Below, piece after piece: positions 8,700-15,152 of a stretch of DNA of 41,527 nt. Source of the stretch: Microvirga arabica. GTDB taxonomy: Bacteria; Pseudomonadota; Alphaproteobacteria; Rhizobiales; Beijerinckiaceae. Position numbers and translations under genes: made by a program. Where the stretch lies: positions 1-41,527 of the forward strand of contig NZ_JAFBID010000057.1 in the NCBI RefSeq assembly GCF_016811235.1, in the 5' to 3' direction. How positions within the stretch are numbered: position 1 is the first letter of the stretch; each line of letters begins with the position of its first letter. The notes beneath the pieces were generated by a model. It did no database searches, was not told the DNA's origin, and worked only from the letters and a program-made list of their open reading frames with translations.

Positions 8700-9290
8700 G
8701 AACTTGGTTCTCCAGGGTACGAGCAGCGTCCCTTCTGCCGGGTGATCGCCTTTGGAGAGTCGACGACAAGCCGAAGCTGTTGATCGTCGCTCCCATGTCG
8801 GGCCACTACGCCACGCTCCTGGGCGGCACGGTGGCGGCCTTCCTCGGCAGCCATCAGGTGTTCATCACCGACTGATGCAGTGCCAAGCAAGTGCCGCTCG
8901 CGGACGGCGCGTTCGATCTCTCCGATTACATCGACTACCGCATGGCCATGTTTGAGGAACTCGGGCCCGACCTGCATGTGATGGCCGTCTGCCAGCCAGC
9001 GGTGCCCGTCCTGGCGGCCCTTGCCCCGATGGAAGCCCAGCACCATCCGCAGGTGCCTCGTTCGGCATTTTTGCTGGGGCCCATCGACACCCGCCGCGCC
9101 CAGACGGCCGTCACTGCCTTCGCCCAGGAGCACGACCACCTGGTTTGGGAGCAACTGCATTCATCCCGTGCCCCTGCACTACCCAGGCCGCGGGCGTCTG
9201 GTGTATCCCGGCTTCCTGCAGCTGTCCGGGTTCATGGCCGTGAACCCGGACCGGCATCTCTCGGACCATTGGGAGACATTCAGCCGACCT
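8700..9290 (+). pseudogene. Decayed polyhydroxyalkanoate depolymerase (PhaZ-like) fragment
   Basis: Pieces in three frames add up to the central part of an intracellular PHA/PHB depolymerase (alpha/beta hydrolase). They are EQRPFCRVIAF at about 8721-8753 (frame 3), then KLLIVAPMSGHYATLLGG, FDLSDYIDYRMAM and VMAVCQPAVPVLAA in frame 2, then NCIHPVPLHYPG and VYPGFLQLSGFM in frame 3. The frame-2 part contains TGA at 8873-8875 exactly where the family has Trp (ITDW), so a TGG-to-TGA mutation. Frameshifts lie near 8755 and 9145. Homology ends near 9290, where the family would continue for over 100 residues, and the N-terminus is missing. PhaZ normally hydrolyses stored PHB granules; this copy is dead. 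Confidence 0.8.
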
Positions 9291-9528
9291 AGAGCCGAGA
9301 GACCTAACCGCCCGTCAGGCCGGACCGCCAGCTCTGGGATACCCGTAAGCCCTTCCAGTGTTCCAGAACACCGGAGTTACCCAATCCGGGCGACTAGGGT
9401 CAACGTGGTCACCAAGCCGTGGTGTTGCCGCGGTTGAGTATCGGTGACATTCTTCCTGAACAACTTGCGTCCGACAAACGGGCCTACGCGGAGGGGCCTA
9501 TGATCACGCTGCTTCTCAGGAGGATCTG

Positions 9529-10566
9529 ATGGATTTGGATCGACGCCACTTTATCACCGGCATGACTGCTGTTGCAGGCCTCGCCGCCGCTCCAGTTCTC
9601 GCCCAACCGATGCGTCCACAGGAGCCCCAGCGTTATCCGGACCCAGCCTGGAAAATCCTCGATAAGCGCTTCAACAAGTACATGATCGGAAACGCTCCGT
9701 TACAGCGCGAGTGGACCGGCTCCCTCTGGGCGGAAGGATCCGCGTGGAATGGCGTGGGTCGCTATGTGGTGTTCTCTGATATCCCCAACGACCGGCAGAT
9801 GCGCTGGGACGAGGTGACTGGCGCAGTCACTCCGCTGCGCGTCCCAGCAAATTTCTCGAATGGTAACACATTCGACTTTGAGGGCCGACAGATTTCCTGC
9901 GAACACTCAACAGCTCGTGTTGTCAGGTACAACTGGCAAGGTGAGCCCGAGGTGCTGGCAGAGTCCTTTGAGGGCAAGCGGCTGAATGCGCCCAATGACG
10001 CTGTTGTGCATCCGGCCGATGGCGGCATTATCTTTACCGATCCGGGCTATGGCAGTCACTGGTGGTACGAGGGCGGCGTTCGCGAACTAGAGCTTCCGAC
10101 CAGCGTCTATCACATCGATCCCCGATCCCGCACGCTTACGAAGCTTACGGACGAGATCTTCAAGCCTAACGGGCTCTGCTTTTCGCCAGACTACAGAAAG
10201 CTTTATGTCGCTGACACGGCAGCCACTCATCACCCGGAGCCAGCTCGGATTATTGTTTGGGACGTGGTCGACAACGGTCGCAAGCTGACGAACCGGCAGG
10301 TATTCGCGACCTCGGAAAAAGGCTTCCATGATGGCATCCGCGCCGATGTGGACGGCAACATCTGGGCGGCGACTGCATTTGGTGGTGAAGGCATCGATGG
10401 TATCCACGTCTATATGCCAGATGGCACAAAGATTGGCCAGATCCTGATGCCGGAGGCATGTGCCAATCTAACCTTCGCAGGCAAGCAGCGGAACCGGCTT
10501 TTCATCTGTGGCAGCCAGTCCGTCTACACGCTCTACACGGCTGCTCAAGGAGCGCACCGCTCATAA
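9529..10566 (+). CDS. Tat-exported SMP-30/gluconolactonase-like protein
   Basis: A 345-residue protein with a twin-arginine-like signal (DRRHFITGMTAVAGLAA, cleavage near VLAQ at about residue 26) followed by a six-bladed beta-propeller of the SMP-30/gluconolactonase/LRE family. Landmarks are the Glu-containing strand SLWAEGSAW, NGNTFDFEGR, KRLNAPNDAV (with the metal-binding Asn), FTDPGYG, and KPNGLCFSPD with YVADT. These enzymes hydrolyse lactones or related esters using a divalent metal. AGGAGG precedes the ATG. It stands alone between a pseudogene and a truncated locus, so its original partners are unknown. It could act on aldonolactones from a periplasmic sugar oxidation. Confidence 0.88.
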   Translation: MDLDRRHFITGMTAVAGLAAAPVLAQPMRPQEPQRYPDPAWKILDKRFNKYMIGNAPLQREWTGSLWAEGSAWNGVGRYVVFSDIPNDRQMRWDEVTGAVTPLRVPANFSNGNTFDFEGRQISCEHSTARVVRYNWQGEPEVLAESFEGKRLNAPNDAVVHPADGGIIFTDPGYGSHWWYEGGVRELELPTSVYHIDPRSRTLTKLTDEIFKPNGLCFSPDYRKLYVADTAATHHPEPARIIVWDVVDNGRKLTNRQVFATSEKGFHDGIRADVDGNIWAATAFGGEGIDGIHVYMPDGTKIGQILMPEACANLTFAGKQRNRLFICGSQSVYTLYTAAQGAHRS

Positions 10567-10674
10567 TTCTACATGAAACGGGCCTGAGCAAGCCGCTTGG
10601 GCCTCTTACTCCCAAAGGACCAAACCTTTGTGCTCGCTGGCTGACGCGAGACCACTAAGATCGAGCTGGCACGT

Positions 10675-10977
10675 CTATAGTGCTGACGGTACCGCCGCGT
10701 GGACCCAGCCGTCAGAGTTATCGCTGCCTCTGATGCGGCGCCAATTACCGAATTCGGCAATGATCTCGACGGAAAGTCCTTGCCGTTGATAGATCCAGCG
10801 GATCGGATACTGGGTGCCAGACCTGACCCGAACATTGGTCTTCTGCTGCTTGAGCGAGCCAAAGCGCGGAAGCATCGGTTGAGTGGCATTGCCGGACTTG
10901 CCATAGGTATTCGAGGCTGCAGCGCCCCACAAACAGCATAGAATGACCGGTACGATCTGCAATCCAGCAGCGGACAT
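10675..10977 (-). CDS. Exported SH3-like (DUF1058-type) protein, probably truncated at C-terminus
   Basis: A 100-residue protein with a signal peptide (residues 1-26, hydrophobic core VPVILCCLWGAAA) and a bacterial SH3-like domain: RFGSLKQQKTNVRVRSGTQY, PIRWIYQRQGLSVEII and NWRRI, then DGWVH. In relatives DGW-[IV]-H is followed by a further strand and an SGRR-type ending. Here the sequence breaks into AAVPSAL and stops, exactly where an IS6-end-like motif (GGTACCGTCAGC on the minus strand) begins. I chose the ATG at 10977 because GGTGA precedes it; another ATG at 10989 overlaps the stop of the upstream IalB-like frame. SH3-like domains of this kind are usually periplasmic and may bind cell wall. 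Probably damaged. Confidence 0.6.
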   Translation of the reverse strand: MSAAGLQIVPVILCCLWGAAASNTYGKSGNATQPMLPRFGSLKQQKTNVRVRSGTQYPIRWIYQRQGLSVEIIAEFGNWRRIRGSDNSDGWVHAAVPSAL

Positions 10978-10979
10978 GC

Positions 10980-11200
10980 TCACCGGCATCCCTGGTGGGC
11001 CTTTTTCATGACCGCGGTGAAGCCCTTGAGAGAGAAGCTATAGGTCGTCTTGTTGCCACGCTGTGAGGTTGCTTCAACGATCGCGATACGCCCCTTCTCA
11101 AGGGCGCGGGAGAATTCGGCCCCGCGTTCGGTGCTACGCAGCCAGGCATAGTTGCCGCGCGGGATCATCGTAAAACGTCTGCCGTCTATCGCGATGCGGA
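10980..11200 (-). pseudogene. IalB-like (invasion-associated locus B) protein, 5'-truncated
   Basis: The frame gives about 73 residues resembling the C-terminal half of invasion-associated-locus-B-type exported proteins: a DGRRFTMIPRGNYAW strand, an ALEKGRIAIVEATSQRG segment and YSFSLKGFTAVMKKAHQGC with the final Cys. The signal peptide and first half are missing. The open frame continues to 11246, but those residues are encoded by the complement of an RTX gene fragment on the other strand. The stop TGA (10980-10982) overlaps the upstream ATG of the SH3-like gene, so the two were probably an operon. Confidence 0.5.
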
Positions 11201-11205
11201 TCGCC

Positions 11206-11535
11206 GTCGGCGACGACACCTTCGATGGCAGCGAGGGCGAGGACACGCTGGAAATCTATGGCTCGGGCGCGGCCGAGCTTATGATGATCAACTCGCTCGG
11301 CAAGAATGGCTTCGTCTTCTTCCGCGACGTTGGCGACATCACTGTCAACTTGCTCTTTGCGGAGCGGGTTGAGGCGAATGGGCTGGCGGCAACGACATCA
11401 TCGACGGTTCGGCGCAAACTAATACCGAGGTCGCCCTCTACCTCGCGGGTGGTGCAGGCGATGACAGCTCAACGGGCAGCGCTGAACCTGATACCTTCAT
11501 CTTCAGTGCCGACACTGCCAACCGGGTGGTCGAGA
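11206..11535 (+). pseudogene. RTX/haemolysin-type calcium-binding protein fragment
   Basis: A fragment of a secreted repeat protein. It begins in a GDDTFDGSEGEDT nonapeptide-like segment, continues through a beta-rich stretch (GFVFFRDVGDITVN) and then, after a one-base frameshift near 11382, continues as GGNDIIDGSA and AGGAGDDSSTGSAEPDTF, typical glycine/aspartate calcium-binding repeats. The 5' end is cut at about 11206 at the junction with the IalB-like fragment. The 3' end is cut at 11535 by the left end of an IS6 element. It differs in sequence from the longer RTX-type gene at 15153, so it belonged to another gene. Confidence 0.65.
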
Positions 11536-12356
11536 GGCTGTGTCGCAAATCTGTAGTGGAGGCTAGGGAATGGTTGAGGCGGCGTCTTGGCTTCGGGCAG
11601 CGAGCCTCTCAAACTGCTCGACGAGTGAGGTCTGCGGATTCCGGGCGTAGATCGCCTGCTGCTTGCGCATCATGTGCACCATCTCGATCCCGCCCAGGAT
11701 CACACGAGCGCTGTTCATCGTCTTGATCCCGAGCATTGGCCGCACTCGCCTCTTGATGGCACGATGATCCTTCTGAATGCGATTGTTTAAGTAGGCACTT
11801 TGTCGGATCCGGATCGGCTTCAGTTTGCGTCGTGAGTGATCCTCCAGCCGGTTCATCGCATCACAAGACAGGATCGCCTCGCGGTTGGTCTGGCTGCCGT
11901 CGATAACGATGCGCTCGGGCCGGCCATGCCGCTTCAGGGCCTTGCGCAGGAACCGCTTCGCAGCAGCCAGATTCCGCCGTTCACTGAACCAGAACTCGAC
12001 TGTGTCACCATTGCTTTCGATGGCGCGATAGAGATAGCGCCACTGGCCTCGAACCTTGATATACGTTTCGTCCATATGCCACTTTCCGGTGACGGCTCGC
12101 TTGCTTGAACTGAGCCGCTCCAGCAGTTCGGGTGAGTAGCGAATGACCCATCTGTGGATGGTCGCATGGTCGACCGAGATGCCACGCTCGGCCATCATCT
12201 CTTCCAAGTTCCGGAGGCTCAGGCCATAGGCCAGATTCCACCGGACACACAGCAGGATCACTGAGCGGTCGAAATGACGGCCTTTGAACATGATAAACCT
12301 CTCGAGCTGGCCGGAGGCATAGACAGAATTAAGTTGTGATGGGTTGCGACAGTTCC
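11536..12356 (-). mobile_element. IS6-family insertion sequence (type B), nested in another IS6 remnant
   Basis: An 821-bp element with ends GGCTGTGTCGCAAA (11536-11549) and, read inward on the minus strand, GGAACTGTCGCAAC (12356-12343). Ten of 14 positions agree, with the TGTCGCAA core conserved. The flanking 8-mers (GGTCGAGA and ATCCGTCC) differ. Left of it is an RTX gene fragment, right of it the first half of a different IS6 transposase. It therefore sits on a deletion junction, the usual outcome of intramolecular IS6 replicative transposition. Confidence 0.75.
11563..12291 (-). CDS. IS6-family transposase (type B), probably catalytically dead
   Basis: The protein is 242 residues if started at MFKGRHFDRS. 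It has the IS6 architecture: N-terminal HTH (LRNLEEMMAERGISV, HATIHRW), first Asp in KWHMDETYIKV, second Asp in RIVIDGSQTN, and YLNNRI before DHRAIKRR. Close relatives read NN-x-IEQDHR, with Glu as the third catalytic residue; here it is IQKDHR, a Glu-to-Gln change (CAG in place of GAG). The frame is also open upstream through the element's end and into the interrupted outer transposase, giving a continuous fusion ORF of 375 codons up to 12690. Without the third acidic residue the protein should not transpose but may still bind ends. Confidence 0.8.
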   Translation of the reverse strand: MFKGRHFDRSVILLCVRWNLAYGLSLRNLEEMMAERGISVDHATIHRWVIRYSPELLERLSSSKRAVTGKWHMDETYIKVRGQWRYLYRAIESNGDTVEFWFSERRNLAAAKRFLRKALKRHGRPERIVIDGSQTNREAILSCDAMNRLEDHSRRKLKPIRIRQSAYLNNRIQKDHRAIKRRVRPMLGIKTMNSARVILGGIEMVHMMRKQQAIYARNPQTSLVEQFERLAARSQDAASTIP

Positions 12357-12657
12357 ATCCGTCCTGGTCCACAGCCCGCCACATCCGGTGCTTCTTACCT
12401 GCAATTCCGATCACCACTTCATCTAAATGCCATACGTCGTTGGGGCTGGGCGGCTTTCCGCGCAGCCGACGGGCATACTCGGGACCGAACTTCTTTCCCC
12501 ATCGCCGGATTGTCTCGTACGAAACAACAATGCCCCGCTCGAGCAGCATCTCCTCGACCAGCCGGAGGCTCAGCGGAAGTCGGAAATACAGCCAGACTGC
12601 ATGAGCAATGATCTGGGACGGGAACCAATGGCGCTTGTAGCTGACGGGATGGGTCAT
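12357..12657 (-). pseudogene. IS6-family transposase N-terminal fragment (outer copy)
   Basis: The first ~100 residues of a second IS6 transposase, starting MTHPVSYKRH and containing LSLRLVEEML, SYETIRRWGKKFG, VWHLDEVVI with the first catalytic Asp, and HRMWRAVDQDG. The sequence then runs into the end of the inner IS6 element at 12356. The remainder of this transposase is not found on the other side of the inner element, so it has been deleted. The frame joins in phase to the inner transposase. No clear right-hand inverted repeat of this copy was found between 12658 and 12750. Confidence 0.8.
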
Positions 12658-12914
12658 GCCACGGCACTTAAGCCATAAACTTCTGGCCAAACGTTACCGT
12701 GACATCCCCATCAGCGGTTCGCTTTCGCTCGCCTCTGCGGATCGTACCTGACAGGACTGAGGTCCCGCCTATAGCTGCAACGCTCACCACGGCCGCCCTT
12801 GACGGCCGCAGCTTGCAGGGGTTTGAGGCCGGCATCTGACTGCAGACCTCGAGGAGCCGACCCTCATCTCTTGTACAGCTCCACATCTCCTCCTTCAGAA
12901 ATGTGTTCGTGACA

Positions 12915-13211
12915 CACCGTCAAGGTGCCATTTGTCTCCGGGTGCGGACAGACGGCGGCAGATCTGTCTGGCGAAGCTCTGGCCGAATTTCAGCGTCCAC
13001 AGCCGCACCGTCTCGTGGCTAACTAGGATGCCGCGAGCCGGCAGCATATCCTCCACCATCCGGAGGCTGAGCGGGAAGCGAAAACAGAGCCAGATGGTAC
13101 GGCTGATCACTTCAGCCGGGAAGCGGTGATGGGCATAGCGAGTGCGACGGGTCGACCGCATCCCTCATGTATGCCTCGATCCGGTCACCCACCGGTTAAC
13201 CTGACGGTGCC
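12915..13211 (-). mobile_element. IS6-family (type A) partial copy with one end
   Basis: The right end GGTTAACCTGACGGTGCC (13194-13211) matches the right end of the element at 1743-2553, and the adjacent 80 bp are also clearly related (both contain ATGCCTCGATCC before the end). The encoded transposase fragment (minus strand, from about 13161) covers FPAEVISRTIW, LSLRMVEDML, SHETVRLW and DKWHLD. It then breaks off at about 12915 into unrelated sequence, ending at TGA 12895. About two thirds of the transposase and the left end are missing. Confidence 0.8.
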
Positions 13212-13374
13212 AGGTGCCCACTATCCGGGTGACGGCACGGGATTTCCATTGATGCGGTCGGCCAGATTTTTGATCCTCGGGAAAGACGCGGCTATCGTCA
13301 CGACCATGTCATCGCTCTTTGTGATGTCATCAGCCCTGTTCTGGGCCCCTTGACCCACTTTGGAGGACAGTCGA

Positions 13375-14427
13375 ATGCGAAAAATTGCAGCTGTGAGCTT
13401 TGTTGCCGTCCTGGCGCTATGTTCTTCCCTCACCGTCCATGCCCTTGAGCAGGATAAGGCAGACCGGATCAAGACCCTCGTTGACACCGGCATGCAGTAT
13501 TACTGGTCCGGCGGGGATGTGAAGAAGGCTGAAGCGGAGGTTTTCAAAGGCATCACGCTTCATGGCCGCTACGATGTAGTGGAGAAGGCGTTCGCTGAGG
13601 CCTCTACACTCGCCCCTCACCGGCTCGATTTCCGCTATGCCGTAGCATCGTCGCAAATCCTGCAGAAGAACCTTGCTGGCGCCCGCGCCACCTATGAGGA
13701 CATCCTGGCAAAGGATCCGACCGCGTTCTCCGCCCAAGCCTGGTTGGCTGCCCTGGCCCGCATCGAAGAGAACCAGAGTCAGACCACCCTTGCCGAACAG
13801 GCCATGGCGGGCCTCGACCGGGAGCGCGCTGAGGCCTATCGCCAGCGTTTTGTGCGAGCTGAAGCCATCATAGCGGAGCGGCCGAATGTGGACGTGCCGA
13901 CCGTTCCCGGTAAGGTCATGATTGTGGCACTGGGTTACGCCCTAGCCAAGGACGGAACTGCCGAAAAGCCGCTTCTTGACCGGCTGGAGGTGGCGCTGAA
14001 GGCGGCGCAGGCCAATCCGACGGCTCGTATCATGGTCACAGGCGGGCAGCCTCAAGCAGGAGTGACGGAAGGCGACGTGATGACCAAGTGGCTGGTCGAG
14101 AAGGGGATCGACCGCGACCGCATCCTGATCGAGGACAAGTCCAAGGATACCGTGGGCAACGTTCTGAACGTGGCGAACCTTCTGAAGCGCCATACCGCCG
14201 ACACAGCCATTCTGGTGACCAGTGCGAGCCACATGCGGCGGGCGCGGACCCTTCTTGAGGACGCCTTCCGCCAGTATGATCTTGAGACCCGGATCGTTCC
14301 CGTGGTGGCCCTTGACGCCCCCTCTGTGGAAGAGGCCGCGAAGGTGTCCAAGGATGAGCGGATGGTGATCTACCGCGACCTGATGCGGGTTTCAGGCCTC
14401 TGGGCCTATCCGGGCATCCAGCAGTAG
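13375..14427 (+). CDS. Exported YdcF/ElyC/SanA-like (DUF218) protein
   Basis: A 350-residue protein with a signal peptide (residues 1-23: two positive charges, a hydrophobic core AVSFVAVLALCSSL, VHA cleavage site). It is followed by a helical, TPR-like region (about 30-165: EAEVFKGITLHG, AFAEASTLAPHRLDFRYAVA, ARATYEDILAKDP), then a DUF218/YdcF domain (about 185-320: VMIVALGYAL, RIMVTGGQP, EDKSKDTVGNVLN, ILVTSASHMRRA). YdcF-type domains bind nucleotides or cofactors and are linked to envelope metabolism in ElyC and SanA. The TPR-plus-DUF218 layout is less usual. GGAGGA is 8 bases before the ATG at 13375, which decides the start over an in-frame TTG at 13360. A terminator follows the gene. Confidence 0.85.
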   Translation: MRKIAAVSFVAVLALCSSLTVHALEQDKADRIKTLVDTGMQYYWSGGDVKKAEAEVFKGITLHGRYDVVEKAFAEASTLAPHRLDFRYAVASSQILQKNLAGARATYEDILAKDPTAFSAQAWLAALARIEENQSQTTLAEQAMAGLDRERAEAYRQRFVRAEAIIAERPNVDVPTVPGKVMIVALGYALAKDGTAEKPLLDRLEVALKAAQANPTARIMVTGGQPQAGVTEGDVMTKWLVEKGIDRDRILIEDKSKDTVGNVLNVANLLKRHTADTAILVTSASHMRRARTLLEDAFRQYDLETRIVPVVALDAPSVEEAAKVSKDERMVIYRDLMRVSGLWAYPGIQQ

Positions 14428-14497
14428 GGCCGGCAAGTGTCTGGAGTTGTTACGGTTTGACGAACCGGGGGCCAGAGGCCTCTCCTGATAGCAAGTC

Positions 14498-14531
14498 GCC
14501 GGAGCGCAACTTCCCATGCGCTCCGGCGTTT
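14498..14531 (+). terminator. Terminator-like hairpin after the YdcF-like gene
   Basis: A perfect 10-bp stem, GCCGGAGCGC (14498-14507) with GCGCTCCGGC (14518-14527), 10-nt loop, followed by a short GTTTG. The weak T-run suggests a modest intrinsic terminator, 70 bp after the stop codon. Confidence 0.7.
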
Positions 14532-14545
14532 GATATATTCCCAGG

Positions 14546-14674
14546 AAGGCGCAGGTGTTGCGAGCACCTACGTCTCCCCCTGTTTTACAGGGTTTGACCC
14601 GAAGGGTCAGGTCGTTAGATCATCCACGGAAGGGCGAGTGTGAGGGTAAAACTCCACTCGCTCTTTTCGTTTTT
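14546..14674 (+). ncRNA. Candidate small RNA, three hairpins plus intrinsic terminator
   Basis: No protein is supported here, but the segment folds locally in a regular way. AGGTG/CACCT (14553-14569) is followed by CCCTGT-TTT-ACAGGG (14578-14592), TGACCC-GAA-GGGTCA (14595-14609), and finally a terminator stem GCGAGTG-T-GAG / CTCCACTCGC (14634-14661) with a T-rich tail TCTTTTCGTTTTT. A possible sigma-70 promoter lies just upstream: TTCCCA (14511-14516), 17-bp spacer, TATATT (14534-14539). The size would be about 130 nt. I do not recognise it as 6S, SRP, RNase P or tmRNA. The call rests on structure only. Confidence 0.45.
14634..14674 (+). terminator. Rho-independent terminator of the candidate small RNA
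   Basis: Stem GCGAGTG-T-GAG (14634-14643) with CTCCACTCGC (14652-14661), followed by TCTTTTCGTTTTT. This has the best T-tract on the plus strand in this 700-bp intergenic region, yet no gene lies directly upstream, which is why a short transcript is proposed. Confidence 0.65.
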
Positions 14675-15152
14675 GACCTGCAGGGAAAAGATGATCAATC
14701 TTTCCTCCCTGGGAATGCCCCAACCGGCCGCGTGGCGGCAGTCGCGGGGTGCGTGATGAGCGCACCGCTTCGGGGACGAACAAATCCATCCGCAAAGCGC
14801 TGCCCTCATCATCTGTGTAGGAGCCAGGGCCCTACAAGTTGGTAAATTCACATAGAGGCGGATGGGAATGCTGGCATCGGCCAGCCATCATTCGGCAAAG
14901 TGCTTCCATAAAGCTCCTTGCAGCCCGCCCTACCCGGATCAAAGCACACGCCCTGCTGAATACACTCAGCGCCCATGCCCTTTCTCATCCAGGATCTCTC
15001 CCCCCAAGCCTGGCAGATTGCGCCGCGGCTAGGAATTTCCTACAGTCCTGCCGCAACGCCCGCCGGATCGTGACCGCTCTCTGACCGAAAGATCGACGAA
15101 GAGATTCGGAGCAGCGGCGGAAGGACTCAACAGCCGGACGAGGGCAGCGGAT
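14675..15152. other. Intergenic region upstream of the RTX-like gene
   Basis: No supported gene. A further hairpin, CAGGG-A-AAAGAT / ATCTTT-CCT-CCCTG, lies at 14681-14711 immediately after the candidate small RNA. The rest should contain the promoter of the RTX-like gene at 15153; no clear promoter motif was seen. Confidence 0.35.

Noticed and set aside
8549..9160. 203-codon minus-strand frame
   Set aside because: Antisense to the clearly recognisable PHA depolymerase pseudogene.
12668..12886. 72-codon minus-strand frame between IS6 fragments
   Set aside because: A GGAGGAG lies next to its ATG with almost no spacing, its end runs into the IS6 remnant, and no motif is seen. Too weak to call.
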